Shown here piece after piece: positions 55,837-64,000 of a stretch of 64,000 nt of DNA; the stretch's first letter is position 1; each line of letters opens with the position of its first letter. The stretch is taken from NCBI RefSeq assembly GCF_021730615.1, contig NZ_JAJLMN010000001.1, positions 2,863,501 through 2,927,500 on the forward strand. Direction: 5' to 3'. The notes beneath the pieces were generated by a model. It was not told the origin of the DNA and made no database searches. It was given only the letters and a program-made list of their open reading frames with translations. The stretch is from Lichenibacterium dinghuense (GTDB lineage Bacteria; Pseudomonadota; Alphaproteobacteria; Rhizobiales; Beijerinckiaceae). Both the position numbers and the translations under genes were made by a program.

Positions 55837-55866
55837 GTTATAGTCTGGATCGGTTCCAAACTGCAA
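55837..55866 (-). promoter_or_regulatory. Promoter and shared motif, copy B
   Basis: Minus strand: TTGCAG (55866-55861), 18-bp spacer, TATAAC (55842-55837) is a good sigma70-like promoter. The spacer is TTTGGAACCGATCCAGAC, the same motif as in copy A (55844-55862 on the + strand: TCTGGATCGGTTCCAAACT). A direct repeat of GTCTGGAACGG / GTCTGGATCGG (55827-55837, 55843-55853) extends it. A regulator bound here would cover the promoter. Confidence 0.6.
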
Positions 55867-55912
55867 GCGGGTCGATCGCCCGCCGGACGGGGATCTGCGC
55901 TCCGGGTGCCGC

Positions 55913-57628
55913 TCAGCCGCTCCCACCGATCAGCGCCATCCGGTCCACGTCCACCAGGCCCCGATCGGTGATCTTGAGGTGTGGGATCACCGGCAGGGGC
56001 AGGAAGGCGACCTGCAGGAAGGGCTCGGGCAGCGTCACGCCGAGGGCGCGCGCCGCCGCGCGCAGCGGCAGCAGCGCCGCCCGCACCTCCTCGTGGGAGC
56101 GGTCGCTCATCAGCCCGGCGACGGGCAGCGGCAGGTCGGCCCGCACGACGCCCCCCTCGACCACGGCAAAGCCGCCGCCGGTCGTGGCGAGGTGGTTCAC
56201 CGCCGCCGCCATGTCGGCGTCGTCGAGGCCCACCACGCAGACGTTGTGGCTGTCGTGGCCGACCGAGGACGCGATGGCGCCGCGCTCCATGCCGAAGCCG
56301 TGGACGAAGCCGCGCCCGATCGCGCCGTTGCGCCCGTGCCGCTCCACCACGCAGACCTTGGCGACGTCCTGCGCGGCGTCGGGGCGGACCGCGCCGCCCG
56401 CCGACGGCAGGTCGCGCGTCAGGTGCTCGGTGATGATGCGCCCCGGCACGACGCCGATCACGGGCGTCGACCGCCCGTCGCCCGGCACGGTGAAGTCGGA
56501 GGCCGCGACGGCCCGCGCCCTCATGCTGTCGAGGCCGATCGGCGGCACGGCCGTGCGGGCCGCGAACAGCGCCTCGCCGACGACCCGCCCCGCCGACACG
56601 ACGTCCGACACCGCGCAGGCGTCGAGCGCGTCGATCAGCACCACGTCGGCGCGGTAGCCCGGCGCCACCATGCCGCGGTCCCGGAGCCCGAAGGCGCGGG
56701 CCGCCGTCAGGGAGGCCGAGCGGTAGGCGGCCAGCGGCGGCACGCCCCGCGCGATCGCCATGCGGATGATCCCGTCGATGTGGCCCTCCTCGGCGACGTC
56801 GAGCGGGTTGCGGTCGTCGGTGCAGAAGGCGAGGAAGGGCGAGGCCTCGACCGTGAGCAGCGGCGCCAGGGCGGCGAGGTCCTTCGACACCGAGCCCTCG
56901 CGGATCAGCACCGTCATGCCCTTGCGGATCTTCTCCAGCGCTTCCGCCGCGCCCGTCGCCTCGTGGTCGGTGCGGATGCCGGCGGCCGCGTAGCCGTTGA
57001 GGTCGAGGCCGCCCAGCAGCGGCGCGTGGCCGTCGACGTGCCGCCCCGCGAAGCCCGCGAGCTTGGCGAGGCAGCCGGGATCCGCGCCGAGCAGCCCTGG
57101 GAAGTTCATGAACTCCGCGAGGCCGATGACCTTCGGGTGGTCGCGGTAGCGGAGGAGGTCGGCCGCGGGGATGTCGGCGCCGGCCGTCTCCAGGTGCGTC
57201 GCGGGCACGCAGGACGAGAGCTGCACCCGCAGGTCCATGATCGTGCGCTCGGCGCAGGCGAGGAAATAGTCGAAGGCCGCGGTGCCCAGCACGTTGGCCA
57301 TCTCGTGGGGATCGCAGATCGCCGTGGTGACGCCGTGCGGCAGGACGCAGCGGTCGAACTCCAGCGGCGTGACGAGGGACGACTCCACGTGGAGGTGGGT
57401 GTCGATGAAGCCCGGCACGGCGATCCGGCCGCGGCCCTCCAGCACGGCGCGGCCCTCGTAGCTCCCGTAGGTGCCCACCACCGTGTCGCCGCAGACCGCG
57501 ATGTCGGTCTCCGTCAGGGCGCCGGTGACGAGGTCGAGGAGCCGCACGTCGCGGATCACGAGGTCGGCGGGCTCCAGCCCGCGCCCCTGCGCGATGCGCC
57601 GCGCGATCGTCTCCGCCGATGCCGCCAT
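55913..57628 (-). CDS. ade: Adenine deaminase
   Basis: This 571-residue metal-dependent amidohydrolase converts adenine to hypoxanthine. Motifs: [14 protein letters not shown] (metal His pair), [39 protein letters not shown] and [14 protein letters not shown], the second His-rich motif of Ade. ATG 57628 ([11 protein letters not shown]) is favoured over an upstream ATG in Arg-rich sequence. It stands near purU/folD, so purine salvage and C1 genes cluster here. Confidence 0.95.
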   Translation of the reverse strand: MAASAETIARRIAQGRGLEPADLVIRDVRLLDLVTGALTETDIAVCGDTVVGTYGSYEGRAVLEGRGRIAVPGFIDTHLHVESSLVTPLEFDRCVLPHGVTTAICDPHEMANVLGTAAFDYFLACAERTIMDLRVQLSSCVPATHLETAGADIPAADLLRYRDHPKVIGLAEFMNFPGLLGADPGCLAKLAGFAGRHVDGHAPLLGGLDLNGYAAAGIRTDHEATGAAEALEKIRKGMTVLIREGSVSKDLAALAPLLTVEASPFLAFCTDDRNPLDVAEEGHIDGIIRMAIARGVPPLAAYRSASLTAARAFGLRDRGMVAPGYRADVVLIDALDACAVSDVVSAGRVVGEALFAARTAVPPIGLDSMRARAVAASDFTVPGDGRSTPVIGVVPGRIITEHLTRDLPSAGGAVRPDAAQDVAKVCVVERHGRNGAIGRGFVHGFGMERGAIASSVGHDSHNVCVVGLDDADMAAAVNHLATTGGGFAVVEGGVVRADLPLPVAGLMSDRSHEEVRAALLPLRAAARALGVTLPEPFLQVAFLPLPVIPHLKITDRGLVDVDRMALIGGSG

Positions 57629-57761
57629 GCCGGGCCCCCGTGCCGTTCCGCAGCGCAGCATGGTGCGGGCGCCGCGGGCGGGCAAGCGGCCTGGTCGATC
57701 GGCCTTTCCCGCTCCGGCCCGACCGCGTAGTCTCGGGAGGACCCACCTCGAGCGCCGCCCC

Positions 57762-58190
57762 GTGCCGATCCTCCGCCGCCACCGCTGGCTTTACCCGATC
57801 GACTGGCGCGAACTGTCGGCCGCCATCCGGTTCCGCCGCGCCGGCGGCCGGTGCGAGCGCTGCGGCCGGCCGCACGGGCGGGACGTGGTCCACCTCGGCG
57901 ACGGGCGCTGGTGGGACGAGGACGTGGGGCGCTGGCGCTGCGGGCAGGGCAGGCGGCTCCGGCGCCTGCGGCCGCCGCACAGCACCATCCTGCCCATGCG
58001 GCGCACCCGCGTGGTGCTCTCGACCTGCCACCTCGATCACGACCCGCAGAACAACGCGCCGGGCAACCTCGCCGCGCTGTGCCAGCGCTGCCACCTGTTG
58101 CACGACGCCCCCGAGCACCGCCGCCGCCGGGCCGTGACCGTGCGGGCGCGGCGGGCGATGGGCGATCTGTTCACGGGACCCTACGGGTGA
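57762..58190 (+). CDS. HNH endonuclease-like protein
   Basis: This 142-residue protein starts at GTG 57762 ([20 protein letters not shown]). It has a zinc-type CERC pair (C31, C34) and the HNH-like core [20 protein letters not shown] followed by RCHLLHD, where HLDHD and the NN/HD positions match the beta-beta-alpha metal site. Such small proteins occur singly on chromosomes and in phages. No phage genes are nearby, so a house-keeping nuclease or a degenerate mobile gene are both possible. Confidence 0.8.
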   Translation: MPILRRHRWLYPIDWRELSAAIRFRRAGGRCERCGRPHGRDVVHLGDGRWWDEDVGRWRCGQGRRLRRLRPPHSTILPMRRTRVVLSTCHLDHDPQNNAPGNLAALCQRCHLLHDAPEHRRRRAVTVRARRAMGDLFTGPYG

Positions 58191-58340
58191 GCTGGCCTTT
58201 CCGCCCCTCGCGGCGGCCCCGCCCGACGGCGCGTCCCGCATTTCGACGTCGATCGCCTCGCCGACGACGTCACGGCGCTGCTCGTATGACCCTCCACCGC
58301 CGCCCCGACCCGTTCACCCTTCTATCCTGGGACCTCATCG

Positions 58341-59792
58341 ATGACCGACACTGATGCCGCCGATCGATCGCGCTCCGCCCCGGACATCCGGAAGATCCTG
58401 CCCGTGATCATGTGCGGGGGCTCGGGCACGCGCCTGTGGCCGGCCTCGCGCGAGAGCATGCCCAAGCAGTTCATCCCGCTGCTCGACGAGCTGTCGAACT
58501 TCCAGCTCACGGCCAAGCGCTTCGCCCACCCGGCCTTCGGCAAGCCGCTGGTGGTCGCCGGCAACGACGTGCGCTTCATCGTGGCCGAGCAACTCGCGGC
58601 CGTGGGGGTCGAGGCCGAGATCGCGCTGGAGCCCATGCGCCGCGACTCCGCCGCCGCCGTCGCGGTCGCGGCCCTGCTGGCGGAGCGCCGCGGCCCCGGC
58701 ACGGTCGCCCTGGTGGTGGCGGCCGACCACCTCATCAGCGACATGGACGCCTTCGTGGCCTCCTGCGTCGCGGCCGCCGAGGGCGCCCGCGAGGGCTACA
58801 TCATGACGCTCGGCGTCACGCCCACGGGGCCCGCTACCGGCTACGGCTACATCCAGCCGGGCCGCCCCATCGCCGACACGGGCGCGCTGCGCGTCGAGCG
58901 GTTCGTCGAGAAACCCGACGCCGCCACCGCGGCCCGCTACATCGAGCAGGGCTACTTATGGAACTCGGGCAATTTCCTGTTCCGCGCCGACGCCATGCTG
59001 GCCGAGCTCGAAGCCCACGCGCCCGACGTGATCCGCGCCGCCCGCGCCGCGGTGGAGGCGGCTGCCAGCGACCTCGACTTCCTGCGCCTCGGGGCCGACA
59101 GCTTCGCCAAGGCCCCGAAGGTGTCGATCGACTATGCCGTGATGGAGCATACGGCGCGCGCCGGCGTGCTGCCGGTCTCCTTCTCGTGGTCCGACATCGG
59201 CACCTGGGGCGCGATCTGGGAAGCGTCGGAGCGCGACGGGGCCGGCAATGCCCTGAAGGGCCCGGTGGAGGTGCTGGGCACGAGGGGCAGCCTCGTGCAC
59301 TCGGACGGCGTGCTCACGACCGTGGTGGGGCTGGAGGACGTCGTGGTGGTGGCGACGCCCGACGCCGTGCTGGTGACCTCGCGCGAGCGCTCTGACGCGG
59401 TGAAGGACCTCGTGGGGCAGCTCAAGGCCGGCAGGCGGCCCGAGGCCGACGACCATCTCAAGATGTACCGCCCCTGGGGCTCCTACCAGCGCATCGACAT
59501 CGGCTCGCGCTTCCAGGTCAAGCGCATCACGGTCAAGCCCGGCCACCGCCTGTCGCTGCAGAAGCACTTCCACCGCGCCGAGCACTGGGTGGTGGTGCGC
59601 GGCACCGCCGAGGTGACGATCGACGACCAGGTGATCCTGCGCCACGAGAACGAGGCCGCCTACCTGCCGATCGGCTCGGTGCACCGCCTCGCCAACCCCG
59701 GCAAGATCGACCTCGAGATGATCGAGGTGCAGGTGGGCAGCTACACCGGCGAGGACGACATCGTCCGCTTCGAGGACGTCTACGGGCGCTGA
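58341..59792 (+). CDS. Mannose-1-phosphate guanylyltransferase / mannose-6-phosphate isomerase
   Basis: This 483-residue bifunctional type II enzyme makes GDP-mannose. The N-terminal pyrophosphorylase has GGSGTRLWPASRE, FVEKPDAATAARYI and YLWNSGNFLFRADAML. A C-terminal cupin isomerase domain starts at RPWGSYQRIDIGSRFQVKRI and ends in HRLANPGKIDLEMIEVQVG. Members are called ManC, AlgA, CpsB or XanB. It supplies polysaccharide precursors, and the methyltransferase downstream may act in the same surface-glycan route. Confidence 0.94.
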   Translation: MTDTDAADRSRSAPDIRKILPVIMCGGSGTRLWPASRESMPKQFIPLLDELSNFQLTAKRFAHPAFGKPLVVAGNDVRFIVAEQLAAVGVEAEIALEPMRRDSAAAVAVAALLAERRGPGTVALVVAADHLISDMDAFVASCVAAAEGAREGYIMTLGVTPTGPATGYGYIQPGRPIADTGALRVERFVEKPDAATAARYIEQGYLWNSGNFLFRADAMLAELEAHAPDVIRAARAAVEAAASDLDFLRLGADSFAKAPKVSIDYAVMEHTARAGVLPVSFSWSDIGTWGAIWEASERDGAGNALKGPVEVLGTRGSLVHSDGVLTTVVGLEDVVVVATPDAVLVTSRERSDAVKDLVGQLKAGRRPEADDHLKMYRPWGSYQRIDIGSRFQVKRITVKPGHRLSLQKHFHRAEHWVVVRGTAEVTIDDQVILRHENEAAYLPIGSVHRLANPGKIDLEMIEVQVGSYTGEDDIVRFEDVYGR

Positions 59793-59916
59793 CCGGTCGG
59801 GCCTTCTTCCCGGGCCCGCGGGCGCCGCGCATCGCTGCGGCCCGTCGAAGCGATGAGGAATGGTCCAGGCCCGGGCGGGATCGACCGCGGCCGGCGAGGC
59901 GAGGGGGACACCAGGC

Positions 59917-61575
59917 ATGGCTCCATGGTCACTGCGACGCCGCGGGCCGGAATCCGAGGGTCGGGCCGCGGGCGACGGGCTGGTTGACGTCCTGCGGGCC
60001 GGCGGGCTCGTCGACGAGGCCTGGTACCGCGGCACCTACCCGGACGCGGTCGGCCCGGAGGCGGACGCGGTCGAGGACTATGCGTCGCGCGGCGCCGCGG
60101 CGGGCCGCGACCCCAACCCCTGCTTCAGCACGCGCCACTACCTCGACGCCAACCCGGACGTCCGCGCGGCGGGCCTGAACCCGCTGCTCCACTACCAGCA
60201 GACCGGCTGGTCCGAGGGCCGCAGCGTGGGCCCAGACTTCGACACGGCCTACTACCTCGCCCAGAACCCCGAGGTCGGGGCGGCGAACATCAACCCGCTG
60301 CTGCATTATCTCCGCTTCGGGCGTCACGAGGGGCGGATCGCGACGCCCTACGACGAGGCCGAGGCCTTCGAGGCGGGCGTCAGGGCCAAGGCGCAGGCCC
60401 TGTCCGGGCCAGCCGCGACCCTCTACCAGGGCGCGCGCGCCGACCACGTCCACTTCCCGCTCCTCGCCCGCGACGCCCCCGGGCCGGGCGGCGGCCTACC
60501 ATTGCCGCCGCTGCGGCTCGCCCGGCGCATCGGCTCCGTCACGCTCGACGACTTCGAGGCCAGCGGCCGCGGCATCCGCGAAGCCATCGTCCGGGCCCTG
60601 CCGGCCGATTTCGCCTGGGCGGGAGCGCGCTGCATCGATTTCGGCTCGGGCGTCGGGCGGGCGCTGCGCCACTTCGAGCCCGAAGCGCGGCAGGGCGAGT
60701 TCTGGGGCTGCGACATCGACGGGCCCAGCATCCGCTGGTCGGTGCAGAACCTGTCGCCGCCGTTCCGCTTCTTCCAGATCGGCGAGGTGCCGACCCTGCC
60801 CTTCGAGGCGGACAGCTTCGACCTCGTCACCGCCGTCTCGGTGCTGAGCCACATCCACACCACCTGGCACCAGTGGCTGATGGAGATCCGCCGCGTCCTC
60901 AAGGCCGGCGGCGTCTTCTTCGCCTCATTCCTGGGCCCCATGGCCATGATGGACATGCTGGGCGAGCCCTACTGGACGCGCGGCGACGACTTCGGGATGT
61001 ATGTGAAGGGCCCGCATCAGAACTGGAACGACGGCGGCCCGATGATCTTCGTGTCGCCCGACTGGCTCAAGCGCTTCTGGGGCAGCATCTTCGACATCGA
61101 CTACATCGCCGTCGACGGGCTGATGAACTATCAGTCGTTCCTCGTCATGCGGAAGCCCGAGGTCGGGGCCCCGATCCGGACGGATGTGCCGGTTCTGAGG
61201 TTCGGCACCGAGCAGGACCACGATCCCGACGCCTTCGGCACCATCCTGCCCCAGATCGACGCCCGCCGGCCCTACCGCGACAGCTACGGCCTCGACCTGC
61301 GGGCGCCGGGGGCGGACCACGCGATCGAGGGCTGGGTGGTGTTCCGGGACGACGAAGCGAGGTCGCTCGACGTGGCCGTCGACGGCGGCGCGGTCCGCGC
61401 GGCGGCGCGTTTCGAGCCCGGCGCTCCCCATCGCGACTGGAACGCGAGACAGACCGCCTTCTCGGCGACGGTGGATCTGACCGGGCTCGCGCCGGGTCGG
61501 CACCGGCTCGCCGTCACCCTGCGCAGCGCCGGCGGGCGCTCGCACCGCATGGCGATCCCGCTGACGATCCGATGA
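59917..61575 (+). CDS. SAM-dependent methyltransferase with N-terminal NPDV-type repeats
   Basis: This protein has about 552 residues. Residues 30-145 hold three repeats of about 37 residues: WYRGTYPDAVG...DYASRGAAAGRDPNP, RHYLDANPDVRAAGLNPLLH, and YYLAQNPEVGAANINPLLHY, each with a Y-x(2-3)-NPDV-like core and a G-W/R-x-E-GR end. Such repeats occur on the ends of glycosyltransferases and surface-polysaccharide proteins. A class I methyltransferase follows (CIDFGSGVGRALRHF, WGCDIDGPSIRW, VTAVSVLSHIHTTWHQWL). The last 110 residues form a beta-rich domain (VFRDDEARSLDVAVDG). It may methylate a glycan or lipid carrier. ATG 59860 is an upstream alternative. Confidence 0.83.
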   Translation: MAPWSLRRRGPESEGRAAGDGLVDVLRAGGLVDEAWYRGTYPDAVGPEADAVEDYASRGAAAGRDPNPCFSTRHYLDANPDVRAAGLNPLLHYQQTGWSEGRSVGPDFDTAYYLAQNPEVGAANINPLLHYLRFGRHEGRIATPYDEAEAFEAGVRAKAQALSGPAATLYQGARADHVHFPLLARDAPGPGGGLPLPPLRLARRIGSVTLDDFEASGRGIREAIVRALPADFAWAGARCIDFGSGVGRALRHFEPEARQGEFWGCDIDGPSIRWSVQNLSPPFRFFQIGEVPTLPFEADSFDLVTAVSVLSHIHTTWHQWLMEIRRVLKAGGVFFASFLGPMAMMDMLGEPYWTRGDDFGMYVKGPHQNWNDGGPMIFVSPDWLKRFWGSIFDIDYIAVDGLMNYQSFLVMRKPEVGAPIRTDVPVLRFGTEQDHDPDAFGTILPQIDARRPYRDSYGLDLRAPGADHAIEGWVVFRDDEARSLDVAVDGGAVRAAARFEPGAPHRDWNARQTAFSATVDLTGLAPGRHRLAVTLRSAGGRSHRMAIPLTIR

Positions 61576-61743
61576 GGGCGGACGGCGTGGGAAAGGCTGT
61601 AGCCCGGGGGCGCGGCAGCCGTTGGTGTTCTCGCGCTGGATCACCGCCGGGCGGAGGTCGCGCTCACGGGCGTTGTCCGTCGCCTCGACCCGTCCGGGAA
61701 AGGAGGCGAAGGCCGGGAGTCGGCCGCGGGCCGGCCGCGCCCG

Positions 61744-63210
61744 TCAGCCCGAGATCTCTTCCAGCGGCCGGTCGAGCGTGCGGGGCCCGAAGATCCCGAT
61801 GGCCAGCACCACGATCGCCATGGCGCCCGCGATGAAGGCGAAGACGGCGCCGACGCCCTCGCGCGCCAGCAGGGCCGAGATGACGAGGCCCGCGAAGGCG
61901 CCGGACAGGCGGCTCCACGAGTAGGTGAAGCCCACCGCCCGCGCCCGCACCCGCGTCGGGAACAGCTCGGCCTGGTAGCCGTGGAAGGCGAAGGACATCC
62001 AGTTGTTGCTGAGCGTGACGAGGACGCCGAAGGCGATCACGGTCCAGAAGCCGGCCGCCTGCCCGAACAGCAGGCCGAAGCAGGCCGCCGCGACCGCGGC
62101 CGTGCAGATCTGCCACTTCCGCTCCATGCGGTCGGCGATCAGCAGGCCGAGCAGCGGCCCGAACGGGTTCACCACCGCGATGGTGAAGGAATATTGCAGG
62201 CTCTTGGTGACGTCGATGCCCTTGGCGATCAGCAGCGTCGGCACCCAGGCGGCGAAGCCGTAGAAGCCGATCGTCTGGCAGAACTGGAACACGCTCATCA
62301 TGACGGTGCGGCCCCGGTAGCGCGGGCTCCAGATCTCGGCGAAGGAGGCGCGGCCCTCGGGGGCCGGCACGGCCGCGACCGGCGCCGGAGCGGGCAGCGC
62401 GCGGCCGAGGTCGTGCTCCGCCCGGCGCTCGAAGGCGCGGACCACGCGCTCGGCGGCGTCGAGACGGCCGCGGCGGGCGAGCCAGCGCGGCGATTCCGGC
62501 ACGCCGCGGCGGATCGCCCACACGAAGACCGCCCCCACGGTGCCGACCAGCACCACCCAGCGCCAGCCGTCGAGGCCGAGCGGCGCGTGGGGGACCAGCA
62601 GCCACGCCAGCAGCGCCACGATCGGCACGGCCAGGAAGGTGACGACCTGGTTCAGCGCGTAGGCGCGGCCGCGGATCGCGGCCGGCACGATCTCGGCGAT
62701 GTAGGTGTCGACCGTGACGAGCTCGACACCGAGCCCGATGCCGGCCACGAAGCGCCACAGGTCGACGCCGAAGCCGGTGGTCTGGAACGCCAGGGCCAGG
62801 GTCGCGACCGAGTACCACACGAGCGACCAGGTGAAGACGACGCGGCGCCCGTAGCGGTCCGCCACGCCGCCGAAGGCGGTGGTGCCGACCCAGAGCCCCG
62901 CGAAGGTGGCGAAGACGAAGGTGCCGAAGCCGGTGACGCCGATGCCCGCCAGCGCGTCGAAGGGCCCGAGGCTCGCGGGCGTGAAGAGGCCGCTCTTGGC
63001 CATGCCGGGCGCCACGTAGGCGGTGTAGAAGAGGTCGTAATATTCGAACAGGGCGCCCAGCGACAGCAGCCCCACCGTGGCCCACAGCGAGCGCGTGGCG
63101 GGCAGCCGGTCGAGCCGCGCGGCGAGCTCCGCCGCGGCGCGGGCGTGGGAGGCCGCGTGGGCCGCGGGGTCGTCGCGGTGGTCCGCCCGTGTGGTGCCCG
63201 CCTGCGCCAT
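61744..63210 (-). CDS. MFS transporter (metabolite:H+ symporter type)
   Basis: This 488-residue, 12-helix transporter starts with a 50-residue cytosolic leader. Motif A is FGGVADRYGRRVVFTWSL, and the domain-end motif GVPESPRWLARRGRLDAAER follows helix 6; AELFPTRVRARAVGFTYSWSRLSG is the C-half signature of sugar/aromatic acid porters. ATG 63210 fits the start. The cytosolic loop contains a Pro-rich linker (PAPAPVAAVPAPEG). The substrate is unknown; organic acids are common for this branch. Confidence 0.88.
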   Translation of the reverse strand: MAQAGTTRADHRDDPAAHAASHARAAAELAARLDRLPATRSLWATVGLLSLGALFEYYDLFYTAYVAPGMAKSGLFTPASLGPFDALAGIGVTGFGTFVFATFAGLWVGTTAFGGVADRYGRRVVFTWSLVWYSVATLALAFQTTGFGVDLWRFVAGIGLGVELVTVDTYIAEIVPAAIRGRAYALNQVVTFLAVPIVALLAWLLVPHAPLGLDGWRWVVLVGTVGAVFVWAIRRGVPESPRWLARRGRLDAAERVVRAFERRAEHDLGRALPAPAPVAAVPAPEGRASFAEIWSPRYRGRTVMMSVFQFCQTIGFYGFAAWVPTLLIAKGIDVTKSLQYSFTIAVVNPFGPLLGLLIADRMERKWQICTAAVAAACFGLLFGQAAGFWTVIAFGVLVTLSNNWMSFAFHGYQAELFPTRVRARAVGFTYSWSRLSGAFAGLVISALLAREGVGAVFAFIAGAMAIVVLAIGIFGPRTLDRPLEEISG

Positions 63211-63242
63211 GGTTCCGCTCCCCGCCCTTCGTTGGTGCGGGT

Positions 63243-64000
63243 CTAGCCCGGTGCGCCGGCCTTGGCGAGGTCGTCGACCTCGCGCAGGCTCGGGAACAGG
63301 CGGCTCCACAGGATCGCCACCAGCACGGTGCCGACGCCGCCGATCACCACGGCCGGCACGGTGCCGAACAGGGTGGCGGTGAGGCCCGACTCGAACTCGC
63401 CGAGCTGGTTCGACGTGCCGACGAACATCGAGTTCACCGCCGACACGCGGCCCCGCATGTTGTCCGGCGTCTGCAGCTGCACGAGCGAGGAGCGCACCAC
63501 CATGGACAGCACGTCCGCGGCGCCCATCACCGCGAGGGCGAGGAGCGACAGCGGGAACGAGGTCGACAGGCCGAAGCCCACCGTGGCGAGGCCGAACAGC
63601 CCCACGGCGAGGAACATCTTGGCCCCGGCGCGGCTCCGCAGCGGGCGGCGCGCCAGCACGAAGGAGGTGAGCAGCGCGCCGACCGCCGGGGCCGCACGCA
63701 GCACGCCGAGGCCCACCGGCGTCGTGTGCAGGATGTCCTGCGCGTAGACGGGGAGGAGCGCGGTGGCGCCGCCGAGCAGCACCGCGAACAGGTCGAGCGA
63801 GATGGCGCCGAGCACGACCGAATGGTCGCGGATGTAGGTGAAGCCCGACAGGAGCGAGCGCAGCGTCGGCGGCTCGCGCTTGGGCGGCGCGTGGTCGAGG
63901 CGGATGCCGCCGACGAGCAGGCTCGCCCCGGCCCAGAGCGCCGCGACCGCCGCGTAGGCGAAGGCGGGCCCGGCGATGTAGAGGGCGCCCCCGATCGCGG
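63243..64000 (-). CDS. MFS transporter (EntS/MFS_3 type), partial
   Basis: The C-terminal 250 or so residues of another exporter run off the right edge; the frame is open to 64000. Sequence in order: AGPAFAYAAVAALWAGASLL (helix), PPTLRSLLSGFTYIRDHSVV (loop), SLDLFAVLLGGATALLPVYA and ADVLSMVVRSSLVQLQTPD, then NMRGRVSAVNSMFVGTSNQL. The MRGRVSAVN motif is typical of the MFS_3/EntS group that exports siderophores or other small molecules. Its N-terminus and start are outside the window. Confidence 0.85.
   Translation of the reverse strand, partial: AIGGALYIAGPAFAYAAVAALWAGASLLVGGIRLDHAPPKREPPTLRSLLSGFTYIRDHSVVLGAISLDLFAVLLGGATALLPVYAQDILHTTPVGLGVLRAAPAVGALLTSFVLARRPLRSRAGAKMFLAVGLFGLATVGFGLSTSFPLSLLALAVMGAADVLSMVVRSSLVQLQTPDNMRGRVSAVNSMFVGTSNQLGEFESGLTATLFGTVPAVVIGGVGTVLVAILWSRLFPSLREVDDLAKAGAPG

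Overview
The window is very GC-rich, densely coded chromosomal DNA with mostly 4-11 bp gene overlaps. It comes from an alphaproteobacterium of the order Hyphomicrobiales (Rhizobiales). The evidence is a FtcR-type flagellar regulator as in Brucella, the rhizobial flgB-flgC-fliE-flgG-flgA-flgI order, ubiE-ubiB divergent from mutM, a DUF1285/NUDIX/DUF6111 cluster, a DUF6894 protein, and a dispersed palindromic repeat of the type common in this order. A Methylobacteriaceae/Beijerinckiaceae-like host is my inference, not proven. I recognised no tRNA, rRNA, CRISPR array, transposase or phage gene, so this looks like core chromosome rather than an island.

Layout. 1-7.4 kb: a leftward peptide ABC transporter (two tandem paralogous Tat-exported binding proteins and a permease cut by the window edge), divergent from two overlapping M20 peptidases. 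7.5-14.9 kb: small conserved proteins, rsuA- and rsmC-like rRNA modification genes, a class I glutamine amidotransferase, a small HTH gene with a secreted protein, a radical SAM protein, a DHH phosphoesterase and an XRE regulator. 15.1-21.6 kb: ubiE-ubiB (ubiquinone), mutM (DNA repair), a hybrid-length sensor histidine kinase interrupted by one amber codon, and a dienelactone hydrolase. 21.8-29.1 kb: a leftward MoxR - DUF58 - BatA/DUF4159 - large membrane protein operon. 29.2-30.7 kb: DUF1285, CoA-pyrophosphatase-like NUDIX and DUF6111 genes. 30.8-33.2 kb: a HipO-like amidohydrolase and a frameshifted diguanylate cyclase.

33.3-38.2 kb is a flagellar rod/P-ring operon (flgB-C, fliE, flgG, flgA, flgI, leftward) divergent from ftcR. 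38.3-41.4 kb is a TPP riboswitch followed by thiO-thiS-thiG-thiE; ThiS carries an unusual in-frame insertion. 41.4-49.3 kb holds an HD-GYP response regulator, an aminotransferase, a ModE-like regulator, a zinc alcohol dehydrogenase, and a flavin monooxygenase / serine hydrolase / beta-hydroxyacid dehydrogenase run. 49.8-53.2 kb is a MarR-EmrA-EmrB efflux operon preceded by a periodic CATG operator. 53.2-57.6 kb is a folate/purine/C1 group (folD, purU, ade) with two tandem small four-cysteine proteins between purU and ade that share an upstream motif. 57.8-64 kb: an HNH-type protein, a GDP-mannose synthesis enzyme, a repeat-containing methyltransferase, and two MFS transporters, the last cut by the window end.

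The least explained items are the duplicated four-cysteine proteins with a shared promoter/operator motif, the palindrome-derived insertion inside thiS, the MarR operator with 15-bp phasing, a possible alternative-stem element between fliE and flgG, and two signalling genes (histidine kinase, diguanylate cyclase) each broken by a single lesion.
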